Assembly: GCA_024638465.1 (NCBI GenBank)
Contig: JAHEKF010000033.1
Span: 1-36,896 of the forward strand
Length of the DNA: 36,896 nucleotides
Source of the DNA: Rhodospirillaceae bacterium
Lineage (GTDB): Bacteria > Pseudomonadota > Gammaproteobacteria > Steroidobacterales > Rariloculaceae
Reading direction: 5' to 3'
Positions 17,139 through 25,534 of this stretch are shown here, in pieces (position 1 is the first letter of the stretch; every line of letters starts with the position of its first letter). A model generated the notes under the pieces. That model had not been told where the DNA came from and ran no database searches. It saw only the letters and a list, made by a program, of their open reading frames with translations. The translations under genes were made by a program, and so were the position numbers.

Positions 17139-18065
17139 GTGACTCGCAAAGTCATCATTACTTGCGCGCCGACCGGGGCGATTCACACGCCGTCCATGTC
17201 TCCTTACCTGCCGGTAACACCGGCTGAGATTGCAGAAGCCGCGATAGCCGCAGCCGAGGCCGGCGCAACCATTCTGCATCTCCACGCCCGCGATCCGAAT
17301 GACGGCCGTCCGACTCAGGATCCCGACGTGTTTCGGGAATTTTTGCCGCGCATCAGGGAAAGCTGTAATGCCGTCATCAACATTACGACCGGCGGCAGCC
17401 CGCACATGACGGTTGACGAACGGCTGCAACCCGCACTGCAGCTGCAACCAGAAGTGGCTTCATTGAACATGGGCTCGATGAATTTCGGCCTCTATCCCAT
17501 GTTGAAGCGCTTCACCGAATTCCGGCATGAATGGGAGCGACAACATCTCGAGAACAGCCGCGATCTGGTGTTTCGCAACACGTTCGGAGATATAGAGAGG
17601 ATCCTCACTACCTGTGGCGAGAACGGCACACGTTTCGAATTCGAATGCTATGACATTTCGCATCTCTACAATCTTGCGCATTTTCTCGATCGCGGCCTGG
17701 TCAAGCCGCCGCTGTTCGTACAGAGCGTGTTCGGCATCCTCGGCGGCATCGGGACGCATCCAGAGGATCTCGCACACATGCGACGTACCGCGGACCGACT
17801 TCTCGGCCGTGACTACCAATGGTCGATACTGGGCGCCGGCGGCAGCCAGATTCGGTTGGCGAGCATGGGCCTGACGATGGGTTCGAACGTCCGCGTAGGC
17901 CTCGAGGATTCGCTCTGGGCGGGACCCGGCAAGCTGGCTGAGTCGAACGTCCAGCAGGTCGCGATGATTCGCGAGGTCATCGCGGGTCTGTCGCTCGAAG
18001 TAGCGACGCCCGACGAGGCGCGGGAGATGCTGGATCTCAAGGGTGGCGACCAGGTCGCCTTTTAA
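17139..18065 (+). CDS. BKACE (DUF849) beta-keto acid cleavage enzyme
   Basis: The protein has 308 residues and starts at GTG 17139, two bases after the lactonase stop, with GGAGG at 17128-17132. It is a TIM-barrel enzyme of the 3-keto-5-aminohexanoate cleavage family. The zinc ligands are visible as ILHLHARDP (His47, His49) and Glu256 in VRVGLED. The family condenses a beta-keto acid with acetyl-CoA to give an acetoacetyl-type product and a new acyl-CoA. Which beta-keto acid cannot be read from the sequence. Tight coupling to the lactonase points to sugar-acid or related carboxylate breakdown. Confidence 0.9.
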   Translation: MTRKVIITCAPTGAIHTPSMSPYLPVTPAEIAEAAIAAAEAGATILHLHARDPNDGRPTQDPDVFREFLPRIRESCNAVINITTGGSPHMTVDERLQPALQLQPEVASLNMGSMNFGLYPMLKRFTEFRHEWERQHLENSRDLVFRNTFGDIERILTTCGENGTRFEFECYDISHLYNLAHFLDRGLVKPPLFVQSVFGILGGIGTHPEDLAHMRRTADRLLGRDYQWSILGAGGSQIRLASMGLTMGSNVRVGLEDSLWAGPGKLAESNVQQVAMIREVIAGLSLEVATPDEAREMLDLKGGDQVAF

Positions 18066-18169
18066 GTTTCAGTCGCGGCTGAGGACGAAATACGAAGTCA
18101 TGCGGCGTCCGGACAGCTGCTACTATTCCGGTTCGCGCAATCCAGGCTATTGAACTCGAGAGGAATACG

Positions 18170-19669
18170 ATGAAGTTACGGAGTGGACGTTTCACATTTA
18201 CGGCATTGGCGCTCGGAAGCACTGCCACGCTTCAGGCTCAGGTTGAAAACCCGATTCCGGAACCGGTCGTGTACGGAGATATCGCTGTAGAGATTCGAGA
18301 GATTGCACGCCTTCCGGAGACCAGCGAGCTGGATCCCGGGTTCGGCAACAATCCGGTCGGGTACGCGAAGGTGAGCTATGTGCGCGATCTCCCGGACGGC
18401 AGACGCTTCGCCAATGACTCGCGCGGGTTTCTGTACTACCTCGATGGCAATAACGAGCCTTCGATCTACATGGATGTGCGTGATGACTTTCCACTAATGA
18501 CACATCAGAGCCTGCAGAGTGGCTTTATCGGCTTCGGCTTTCATCCCGAGTTCGCCGAGAATGGCATTTTATATACGGTCCACGTTGAAACTGCTGACGG
18601 AAATCCGGAAACGCCCGACTTCATCCCGCCGAACTATTCGATCGACGACGTGACGTTCCACAACGTCATCACGGAGTGGCGGGCCAGCGATCCGTCGTTG
18701 AACTCCTTCGAGGGCAATCCACGTGAGCTGCTTCGCGTGGCACACGTCGTCGACAACCCGTATCACGCTCTCGGCCACGTCGATTTCAACCCGACCTCGG
18801 AGCCCGGCGATGCTGACTACGGCTTGATGTATATCGGCAGTTCGGATCTGGGATTCAGTAATGGTGGCGGACCGAATGCCTCCAACCCGACCCAGACGCA
18901 AAGGCTGGACACGCTCCTGACAGCAATACTGCGAATCGATCCCCGCAGCCCGTCCGAGTCGGGCGGCGTCAAAGGCACAGGCGACTATACGATTCCGGCA
19001 ATCAACCAATACGCGGCCGACGGTGACCCCAACACGCTCGGTGAGATCTACGCGTCCGGATTCCGTAACCCGCACAGGCTATCCTGGGACATGAACGACG
19101 GTACGATGTACGCGTTGGACATCGGAATGACCCATATCGAGGAAGTGAACATCGTTCGCGAAGGCTTGAACTACGGCTGGATGCGCCGCGAAGGCGCCTT
19201 CGACAACGGCGTCAATTTGTCCGGCAATCTGGACGTCGTGTTCACACTGCCGCCGGAAATTCTCGACGGCAGCCGGAAGGATCGATTCACTTATCCGGTC
19301 GCTGTCTACGACCACGACGAGGGCGTTGCGATCACTAACGGCTATGCCTATCGGGGTGTCATCCCCGCTTTACAAGGACAGTTCGTCTACGGCGATCTGC
19401 AACGCGGGCGCCTGTTCGCCTCGGAAATCGACGCGCTGAAAGCTGCCGACGACGGAATACCGTCGACGGTTGCACCCATCGAGGAAATTCAGCTCTTCGT
19501 TCGCGACGCCAGTGGCCAACGGCGTGACGTGACGCTCTGGGAGTTGATAGAAGAGAAACTCGGGAGATCCGTTACCCGCGCCGATATGCACCTGAGCCGG
19601 ACGCGTGACGGCGAGATCCTGGTCACTTCCCGGCAGGATGGCACGATTCGAATGCTGGTGGCCGACTAG
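18170..19669 (+). CDS. Exported PQQ-dependent sugar dehydrogenase-like propeller (Gdh-B/ASD type)
   Basis: The protein has 499 residues with a signal peptide of about 23 residues (TATLQAQ). Hallmarks of soluble aldose dehydrogenases are ASGFRNPHRLSWD (298-307 core), THIEEVNIV (322-327 core) and LNYGWMRREG. The blade with GHVDFNP (His203) differs from the common H-x-G-G form, so full activity is not certain. Such enzymes oxidise sugars or alcohols to lactones or aldehydes in the periplasm using PQQ. AGAGGAA precedes ATG 18170. It follows BKACE by 104 bp and converges with the minus-strand array 17 bp beyond its stop. No PQQ synthesis genes are visible. Confidence 0.83.
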   Translation: MKLRSGRFTFTALALGSTATLQAQVENPIPEPVVYGDIAVEIREIARLPETSELDPGFGNNPVGYAKVSYVRDLPDGRRFANDSRGFLYYLDGNNEPSIYMDVRDDFPLMTHQSLQSGFIGFGFHPEFAENGILYTVHVETADGNPETPDFIPPNYSIDDVTFHNVITEWRASDPSLNSFEGNPRELLRVAHVVDNPYHALGHVDFNPTSEPGDADYGLMYIGSSDLGFSNGGGPNASNPTQTQRLDTLLTAILRIDPRSPSESGGVKGTGDYTIPAINQYAADGDPNTLGEIYASGFRNPHRLSWDMNDGTMYALDIGMTHIEEVNIVREGLNYGWMRREGAFDNGVNLSGNLDVVFTLPPEILDGSRKDRFTYPVAVYDHDEGVAITNGYAYRGVIPALQGQFVYGDLQRGRLFASEIDALKAADDGIPSTVAPIEEIQLFVRDASGQRRDVTLWELIEEKLGRSVTRADMHLSRTRDGEILVTSRQDGTIRMLVAD

Positions 19670-19686
19670 GCTCGGTCGCTGGCGTC

Positions 19687-20532
19687 CTAATCGCTGAACT
19701 GGCTCGCGGTCCCGGCGGCGTCGCGTTCGCCTTCGTGGCAGGCGTATTCCCAGAACTCCTGTTCAGGCTCGCGACGCTGCACCACTCGCATGGTCCAGGG
19801 GCGGGTGAACACGGTGGGATCGGTGATCGTCGCTTCGTAGTGGATCGTGTCCGGGTCGATGAGGATGAATCGCTCCAGGATTCGCGCCTGGTCGCTGAAA
19901 AAGTTACCGACGACATCGAGGCGCGATTTGGCGTTGAGATTGGCCGTCTCCACGACCAGCGTGTTGCCCTCCCACCGTCCGCGGCCGTCGCCTGACCAGA
20001 GCTTTATTCTCGGGCTGACGTGTGACCGCCCGTCGAGTGGAACTACTCGATAGGAATGGTACTGATCCCAGACGAACACGACGCTACCGGCCGGTTGCAG
20101 TATCCGAAATCGCGGGAAGTAATACAGACGCGGCACGCCGGGACCCAGACAGCGGGTCTGCGTGTCGATGTGTTCGGGTCTGGTTGGATTCTCGTAGACG
20201 GCCTCGAGGTCCTGCTGCAGCGCAGCCGCCCACGGCTGATAAGGAATTCGGCCGTCCGCGGGGTCTATGACCCGGCTCGGACGGTCTTCACTGATACCCG
20301 TCACCAATTCTTCGAAATACTGCCCGCTGCTAAGCGAACGCTCCACCGACTGGGTTCCGCCGTTGACGGGACGCCAGACACCCTGCATATCGGGTTGCCC
20401 GTCGGCTGTTCGCGCTGGCTCCCAGGAAACCGGCGGCGATCCCGACTCCTCTGTCTGACCCAATAGCGTGGCCGGATGCGAAAAGAGCGCGACGCTCAGC
20501 CCTAGAACCATCATCGTCCGGTGCAATCTCAT
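19687..20532 (-). CDS. Exported two-cysteine-domain protein, non-DUF6152 type
   Basis: The protein has 281 residues with a signal peptide (1-25, ending LLGQ). The N-terminal segment DGQPDMQGVW (44-53) begins the mature region. The C-terminal domain has Cys128 in CLGPGVPR, GRWEGNTLVVET (185-196), LERF (219-222), TITDP (235-239), RPW and Cys265 in EYAC. The only two mature cysteines are 137 residues apart. The function is unknown. GGAGGA precedes ATG 20532. It is the last of three tandem family members (with 20555-21355 and 21491-22213) and converges with the PQQ dehydrogenase. Confidence 0.8.
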   Translation of the reverse strand: MRLHRTMMVLGLSVALFSHPATLLGQTEESGSPPVSWEPARTADGQPDMQGVWRPVNGGTQSVERSLSSGQYFEELVTGISEDRPSRVIDPADGRIPYQPWAAALQQDLEAVYENPTRPEHIDTQTRCLGPGVPRLYYFPRFRILQPAGSVVFVWDQYHSYRVVPLDGRSHVSPRIKLWSGDGRGRWEGNTLVVETANLNAKSRLDVVGNFFSDQARILERFILIDPDTIHYEATITDPTVFTRPWTMRVVQRREPEQEFWEYACHEGERDAAGTASQFSD

Positions 20533-20554
20533 CAGATCGATTCCTCCGCCGCGG

Positions 20555-21355
20555 TCACAGCCCCGGGTACGGATAATACTGCTCCCACTCGAAGGCGTAG
20601 CAGTCGTATTCCAGAAGCTGGAAATTCGGTTCCGTCCGTTTGTACAAGGTCATGCGCATCGTCCAGGGTCGAGAAAACACCGCAGGATCCTCGATCGTGA
20701 CTTCATAGTCGATGTGAGTGGCATCCACGAGCGAATATCTTTCGACGACATGCAGTGCTTCGCTGTGAAAGTTACCGGTCCGGTCGAACCATGTCTGATC
20801 GGTGAAATGCACGACGTCGACAACCAGCGTGTCGTCCTCCCAGTGACCGCGAGAATCTCCCATCCACCAGTTGATCGGTCCTTCGGGATGCTCGCTACCG
20901 TCGGTGTACACATAGCGAGTCGCATGCGCGTATTCGTAGAGAAAAGTCGTTACCTCTGGTAGCTGAATTATCTGGAACGGAAACGGCATATAGGTTATTC
21001 GGGGGACGCCCGACAGATAGCAGTTCGCCTCGGTATCCCGTGTCTCTCGATTGGCGAAGTTTTCCTCTTTTCGCGGGAGCGCCTCGGGACGGTAAGGAAT
21101 CTCGTCGCCAATAACGACACCGAGACCTGCAGGAACACCGTCGCTTGCAGAATGCGCCAGGACATTGTCGTTGGCCCTGTTCAACACTTGCCAGATTCCC
21201 GACAAATCAGGGTTCCCGTCAGCCGTGCGCGGGATACTCGCAGCTTGCGATTCCCGAGCGTCGCCCGCTTCCTGTCCACTAACCGCGAATGGAACCAGCG
21301 ACAGTTCCAGCGCGAGACACAGCCAACAGGCGAGATTGAACTTCATGAATTTCAT
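20555..21355 (-). CDS. Exported two-cysteine-domain protein, non-DUF6152 type
   Basis: The protein has 266 residues if started at ATG 21355; ATG 21346 and a longer frame to 21430 are also possible, and no ribosome site settles it. The hydrophobic signal (LACWLCLALELS) is followed by DGNPDLSGIW (46-55). The C-terminal domain shows Cys112 in CYLSGVPR, GHWEDDTLVVD (170-180), VVERY, TIEDP, RPWTMRM and Cys252 in EYDC. It is the nearest relative of the downstream neighbour at 19687-20532; RPWTMR is shared exactly. This indicates a tandem duplication. The function is unknown. Confidence 0.78.
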   Translation of the reverse strand: MKFMKFNLACWLCLALELSLVPFAVSGQEAGDARESQAASIPRTADGNPDLSGIWQVLNRANDNVLAHSASDGVPAGLGVVIGDEIPYRPEALPRKEENFANRETRDTEANCYLSGVPRITYMPFPFQIIQLPEVTTFLYEYAHATRYVYTDGSEHPEGPINWWMGDSRGHWEDDTLVVDVVHFTDQTWFDRTGNFHSEALHVVERYSLVDATHIDYEVTIEDPAVFSRPWTMRMTLYKRTEPNFQLLEYDCYAFEWEQYYPYPGL

Positions 21356-21490
21356 CGACAAATAAGAATGTACACGATTGGGAACACGACTGAAGCTGCG
21401 CATGCGATAACCAGCGCCCAACCTTCTCATGACCGCCGCAATCGAACTCCTGCCCGCCCGCGAATCACATCAGTCCCGGCCATGCGGGGC

Positions 21491-22213
21491 TCAGAGCGCT
21501 TCCAGCATTCTCGCCAACTCGTCCACGTCGGGCTCGGTATCCTTCGGCCCCAGGCTGACGCAGTTCCAGGGCTGAAGCGCTTCTTCCGGCGCCCAGACCC
21601 ACTCGCGTCCTAGCGTAACGGGAGCTGTATAGTTGACGGGATCCTCGACGACCAACTGCATCGTGAGGTTCATCTGCCCCGGCTTGCGCCAGTAGCGCTC
21701 AGTGAGCCGCGCACTCTCGCTGACGGGATGCCCGCGAAGGTTTCGCAGGACACCGCCCGCTGTGCGCGTTGTTTCGATAACCAGAACACCATTTTCCCAA
21801 CGCCCCGTGGAATAGCCGAGATCGGAATTCGGATGGCCGGCAGGCGGATCTGCGCTATCCATGCGGATGGTCCGCGTCGTACCGAGTCGCTCGAAGCGCA
21901 TGATGATTGTGTCGCCTTCTCCACGTTGGAATTCCATGTGGCCATTGTCCCAAAGGATTCCCGGGACTTTTTCAGCCGCGCAGTCATCCGCGGATCGGGC
22001 ATCTTGCACTACCGGATCGTAGCTATCGAAGTACTCAGCCGCCTCGCGAGTGAACGGGTATTCATCGGGCTCGATCACCGGAGGCATGCTTTGGTACACG
22101 GGCGGCGAGTAGACGCCAAAAAGATCCACTTCCGAGACATCGGCTACTTGAGCGACGGCGATCAGTGACCCGGTCCCACTCAGTGCCAACGTAACGAGTC
22201 GAGTTACCTTCAT
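21491..22213 (-). CDS. Exported two-cysteine-domain protein, short form
   Basis: The protein has 240 residues with a signal peptide (1-22). It lacks both the AHHS/DUF6152 module and the D-G-x-P-D segment, keeping only a short lead (LFGVYSPP). The two-cysteine domain is complete: Cys78 in DDCAAEKVPG, STGRWENGVLVIET, LTERY, VVEDP and Cys218 in QPWNC, 140 residues apart. It represents the smallest version of the domain in the window. A promoter with an overlapping palindrome lies directly upstream (22229-22263). The function is unknown. Confidence 0.78.
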   Translation of the reverse strand: MKVTRLVTLALSGTGSLIAVAQVADVSEVDLFGVYSPPVYQSMPPVIEPDEYPFTREAAEYFDSYDPVVQDARSADDCAAEKVPGILWDNGHMEFQRGEGDTIIMRFERLGTTRTIRMDSADPPAGHPNSDLGYSTGRWENGVLVIETTRTAGGVLRNLRGHPVSESARLTERYWRKPGQMNLTMQLVVEDPVNYTAPVTLGREWVWAPEEALQPWNCVSLGPKDTEPDVDELARMLEAL

Positions 22214-22228
22214 CCCTGTATTCTAACT

Positions 22229-22263
22229 TTCATACTTGCCCCGCGCCCTGTTTCAATTGAAAC
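22229..22263 (-). promoter_or_regulatory. Promoter with overlapping 14-bp palindrome
   Basis: On the minus strand TTGAAA (22251-22256) and TATGAA (22229-22234) are 16 bp apart, a fair sigma-70 pair, just upstream of ATG 22213. The perfect palindrome gtttcaattgaaac (22250-22263) covers the -35 hexamer, so a dimeric repressor bound there would block it. No regulator gene is adjacent. Confidence 0.42.
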
Positions 22264-22338
22264 GCGCGAGCTACGCGAAAGATTCACAGCGATCGCGGTC
22301 TCCCGGAAAAATACAGAGATATACCCTGAGTGGTTCGC

Positions 22339-23112
22339 TTACAGGGCTGCGCGCAGTTCCTCGTGAGGATTCAGATAGAACATCCGTTTCCATCCCTGGG
22401 ACCCGTCTGCATAGCGCGAGAAATTCGGCAGCAGGCTTTGAATGGAATAATGTAGATGAGGTGCGCTGTCCGCAGCATTCCCACTTGTGCCGACCGTGCC
22501 GATAGTCTTTCCCGCATACACGGACTCACCTGTCCTCACGCTGACGCTGTCCATGTGGGCGTAGTAATGCATGCGCCACTTCGGCCCGAGAATGTAGACG
22601 ACGTTCCCGCCCAGTCTGAGCTGCCCGCGATAGACAACAACACCGGGAGAAGCCGTGACGACCGCGGTTCCGCGATCTCCGAATATATCGATGCCTTTAT
22701 GCACACCGGATTCGCTCCAGGGCTCGAACCAGAAGGAATTCCGATGCCAGTCTCTGACATCAGCGCCCTGTACCGGAACAACCAGACGGTCCGGCATGAA
22801 GTAACCGAAGCATACGACGAAGGTTACTGCCCATAGGAGGAGAAATAACAACTTCGCCGATCGACTTGGCAAGGTGGAATTTTTTATGCGAACAGGTCGC
22901 CTCTCACGGATAGACGGACGTAACAACTTCGCCGATCGACCTGGCAAGGTTGAATTTTTTATGTGAACAGGTCGCCTCTCACGGATAGACGGACGTAACA
23001 ACCTCGACGATCGTCTTGGCAAAGTTGAATTTCTTATGTGAACAGGTCGCCTCTCACGGATAGACGGACGTAACAACGTCGACGATCGTCTTGGCAAGCT
23101 TGAGTTTTTCAT
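22339..23112 (-). CDS. Membrane-anchored M23 peptidase (LytM-type) with a repeat-born N-terminal extension
   Basis: The protein has 257 residues. Three near-identical 25-residue units (2-26, 27-51, 52-76), each containing LLRPSIRERRPV, precede the apparent original start KNSTLPSRSAKLL at 77 and a membrane segment (about 89-106, FLLLWAVTFVVCFGYF). The catalytic part has GVHKGIDIFG, MHYYAHMDS and PHLHYSI, the zinc-site motifs of active M23 endopeptidases that cut peptidoglycan cross-links. The basic repeats would lie in the cytosol. The gene follows the SPOR-like gene by 16 bp, suggesting a cell-wall operon. The repeats derive from the intergenic junction (see the repeat entry). Confidence 0.85.
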   Translation of the reverse strand: MKNSSLPRRSSTLLRPSIRERRPVHIRNSTLPRRSSRLLRPSIRERRPVHIKNSTLPGRSAKLLRPSIRERRPVRIKNSTLPSRSAKLLFLLLWAVTFVVCFGYFMPDRLVVPVQGADVRDWHRNSFWFEPWSESGVHKGIDIFGDRGTAVVTASPGVVVYRGQLRLGGNVVYILGPKWRMHYYAHMDSVSVRTGESVYAGKTIGTVGTSGNAADSAPHLHYSIQSLLPNFSRYADGSQGWKRMFYLNPHEELRAAL

Positions 23113-23141
23113 GTGAACAGGTCGCCTCTCACGGATAGACG
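22846..23141. repeat. 75-bp tandem repeat, nearly four copies, spanning a gene junction
   Basis: The copies lie at 22846-22920, 22921-22995, 22996-23070 and 23071-23141 (partial) and differ at only a few bases. Read on the minus strand, the outermost copy holds the end of the SPOR-like gene (TAT CCG TGA), the spacer with GAGAGG and the M23 start ATG. In the inner copies the same bases are read in the M23 frame as SIRERRPV plus His or Arg, and the ATG is ATA. Coding and non-coding DNA have thus been amplified together in frame. Confidence 0.93.
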
Positions 23142-23878
23142 AAGGACTCGATCATCCTTTCCGGCATCAGATACGGGGCAGGATTCTCGGGCTCAGCTTC
23201 GATCATTGATGTTCTGAGACTGTCCGCCTCTTCGAAACTGAAACGCCCGAGCGCGACGCCGTAATAACCGATAAGCCCCAGCACGACTTCGCTTGCGTGG
23301 CCATCGTTTTCGAGGGACTGTGCGAGTTCGAGCGCCTCTTCCTTGATCGCCGTCGACGCAACGATCAGCAGGACTTGACCAGCCTCCAGTGTTACCGGTA
23401 AAGATTCGCGCGGCGATTGCGTGTCAGACGTTTCGCCACCCGGCAGCGGCTGCGCTTCTTCTGCAGCATCCGCGATAGTCGTGCCATCGTCCCTGGCGAC
23501 GATCTCTGCCGCAACTGTTGCGCGCTGCGCGAGCGCCTGTTGACGGGCAATCTGGTGCAGCTCATCGATCGTGTACTGCCTGAACTCGAGTTCGCTACGC
23601 AGCGCTTCGGTTTCCGCTCGCTGTGACTCGGTGACGCGGTCGATGCGATACTCGATGAAGATGAAACTTGCGGAAAATAACGTGAATACACCGAGTGCCG
23701 CGGCAGCATATGACCAGGTTTTTTCTGGCGACTCGGGAACGATGCCATTGCTCCGCTCCACGACTTCAAGTCGCTTCTTCAGGTCATAGATATCCCGCGC
23801 CATGACCCGACGAAAAACACTCGGGCGCGTCTGGCTATCATCCTTGGGTTTTATCTTGACACTGTCGGCCTCAGACAC
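23129..23878 (-). CDS. Single-pass membrane protein with coiled coil and SPOR-like C-terminus
   Basis: The protein has 249 residues and starts at GTG 23878 after GAGGTAAG. A cytosolic N-terminus (about 55 residues) is followed by a membrane segment (56-75, YAAAALGVFTLFSASFIFI) and a probable coiled coil rich in Glu, Gln and Arg (about 77-130). After an acidic linker, the C-terminal stretch (about 172-235) has the strand-helix wording of SPOR domains: QVLLIVAST, EEALELAQSLENDG and YYGVALGRFSFEEADSL. SPOR domains bind denuded glycan strands at division sites. The match is by pattern only. Its 3' end and the next start codon form the amplified repeat. Confidence 0.68.
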   Translation of the reverse strand: MSEADSVKIKPKDDSQTRPSVFRRVMARDIYDLKKRLEVVERSNGIVPESPEKTWSYAAAALGVFTLFSASFIFIEYRIDRVTESQRAETEALRSELEFRQYTIDELHQIARQQALAQRATVAAEIVARDDGTTIADAAEEAQPLPGGETSDTQSPRESLPVTLEAGQVLLIVASTAIKEEALELAQSLENDGHASEVVLGLIGYYGVALGRFSFEEADSLRTSMIEAEPENPAPYLMPERMIESFVYP

Positions 23879-24143
23879 GCTTACCTCAATCGTTTGTTGT
23901 TAGATTTCCACGATCTCCCGCAACGGGATTAAGTTAACTCGTCGAATTCATACGTACCTGTCTTACTATAGGATGCAACGCGATCCGGTCTAGGATTTCG
24001 TTGCTTTCGCCTAGGATTTTTCGCTCCCGGAGCGTCGAGGCGAATCGGGACAACCGATCTGGCCAGTCAGGTGCGCGCATCTCGGCAGATCCCTGCTGAA
24101 CCCAATGCCGAAAAATAAACCGGCATTCGCGAATACGTTTCGA

Positions 24144-24457
24144 CTATCTCGTAGCCAACCGCGAGAACAGATACACCGCGCCGGTATCTCTCAGTCCGTC
24201 CGCCGGCCCGTTAGCACCGCTCGCCGCGGCCGCAAAGAGTCGCCCGTCACCGCTCAGTGCCACGGCGCTTCCGAATAAATCATACTCACCCGCATCGGGA
24301 GCCTTCACGTAAGCTTCCTCGCGCCCGCCGTCCACTCCGTCGCCGGCTGCTGTGCGGATACTGACGAGGTGGCGAGTAACAGTGAAAAAAGCGGAACACT
24401 GCGTCGTATCGCGTCCATCGCGTGCGCGGCGATCGTATAAACCCTCGCCTGATTCAT
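24144..24457 (-). pseudogene. Remnant of an exported FG-GAP repeat protein, frameshifted and truncated
   Basis: A start at 24457 (or 24418) gives a good signal peptide (RRSVPLFSLLLATSSVSAQQ) and then runs out of frame. One frame over, from about 24335 to the stop at 24144, the reading continues as EEAYVKAPDAGEYDLFGSAV then ALSGDGRLFAAAASG and GAVYLF, which is one FG-GAP repeat. Intact FG-GAP proteins have many repeats, so a frameshift and a large deletion are both needed. The 265 bp beyond it (23879-24143) hold nothing else I recognise. Confidence 0.6.
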
Positions 24458-24477
24458 GGTCAGATCGAGACCGTAAA

Positions 24478-25506
24478 CTATTCCTCGAGCGTACAGTCGT
24501 AGCGGTTGACGACCTCGCCCGGGCGCCAGATCCAACGACCGTTCCAAACGTACGGCTCCGTCAACGTCCCTGGATCCGTGATGGTCAGCTCATAAAGCAA
24601 TGTTTCATCGCCGTCGGTGAGCCGAAAACGTTCCTGGACCTCTACAGCGTCGGATTGACGGATACCGACCCGGTTGAAGTAAGGCCAGGTAATTTGCGTC
24701 GTCGAAACGACGAGCGTGTCGTCCTCCCAGCGTCCGATCGAGTAGCCCATCGGTGACGCCTGGTTGTTCAGAGAGGCATCGCCGTCGAGGTGAATCTCGC
24801 GTACGGCGTCAAACTCTTCGAATCGAAGCTCGATGATATCGCCGCGATCGACAAACTCCATTGGATACGGGTTGCCCATCAGGGCCGGCATACCGGGCGG
24901 CTCACAGCGCAGGAGCGGGTTATCTTCGAGATCGTTCCAGTCGGCGGCCGCCGCCACGGCTTCGGCAGTCAGCGGGTACCGATCCGGTGAACGGAAATAC
25001 CACGTCCCCACATCTCGACTCCAGACGCGGAAGATTCCGTCGCCTTCCGCAGCTGCAACCCGTGTCGGATCGAGCACGCCTGATTCCGTTCCGATCGCAG
25101 TTCCGGACCAGTGCGGTTCCCGGCTGAATCCGGTCAGCAGCTCGACACCCCCCGGCAGTAAAAGATGCTCGGCGTGCATATGGTTCTCGCGGCGGCTCGA
25201 GGTGAAGCCCGCAACCTGCACGCGATCGCCGATCTGTAGTTGTTCGCCCGACACGCCGCGGCGGTTAAGCGCGCTAACGGCGAGCGCCTCGAAGTCCCAC
25301 ACGACCTCGCTTCCATCGGCAGCCGTCGTCGCAACCTCGAAAGCGATATGCGGGTTACGCCAGCGGACGGAAATGATCTCGCCTTCAATTTCATGCAGGG
25401 CCGAGCGGTCGTACTCGGAATTTGAATGGTGCGCGAATGCAGTACCGGACAGTACCGTGACCAACGCGCCGGTCAATAGATAATTAAAGGCATCGACTAG
25501 CTTCAT
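24478..25506 (-). CDS. Exported DUF6152 protein with a C-terminal two-cysteine domain
   Basis: The protein has 342 residues. The Sec signal ends at AHHS (25-28) and WRNPH is at 49-53, with the beta-rich DUF6152 module to about residue 130. The second domain carries Cys201 in CEPPGMP, SIGRWEDDTLVVST, VQERF, TITDP, a tryptophan-rich turn (GRWIWRPGE) and Cys338 in RYDC; the spacing is 137. No other cysteine occurs in the mature chain. GGAG precedes ATG 25506. It is most similar by eye to the protein at 3992-5038 (YPYF/FPYM, TITDP, W-x-W/V-W). The function is unknown. Confidence 0.8.
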   Translation of the reverse strand: MKLVDAFNYLLTGALVTVLSGTAFAHHSNSEYDRSALHEIEGEIISVRWRNPHIAFEVATTAADGSEVVWDFEALAVSALNRRGVSGEQLQIGDRVQVAGFTSSRRENHMHAEHLLLPGGVELLTGFSREPHWSGTAIGTESGVLDPTRVAAAEGDGIFRVWSRDVGTWYFRSPDRYPLTAEAVAAAADWNDLEDNPLLRCEPPGMPALMGNPYPMEFVDRGDIIELRFEEFDAVREIHLDGDASLNNQASPMGYSIGRWEDDTLVVSTTQITWPYFNRVGIRQSDAVEVQERFRLTDGDETLLYELTITDPGTLTEPYVWNGRWIWRPGEVVNRYDCTLEE

Positions 25507-25534
25507 AATAAACTCCGAAGTTTTTCTCAGCTCC

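Noticed and set aside
19670-19686. Terminator between the convergent genes
   Set aside because: Only 17 bp lie between the stops and I see no stem-loop with a T-tract there.
20555-21430. Longer start for the two-cysteine protein at 21430
   Set aside because: The extra 25 residues are basic and precede the signal peptide, which would be unusual. The start at 21355 gives a normal signal.
22846-23141. CRISPR array
   Set aside because: The units are contiguous 75-bp tandem copies without unique spacers, in frame with a gene, and no cas gene is present.
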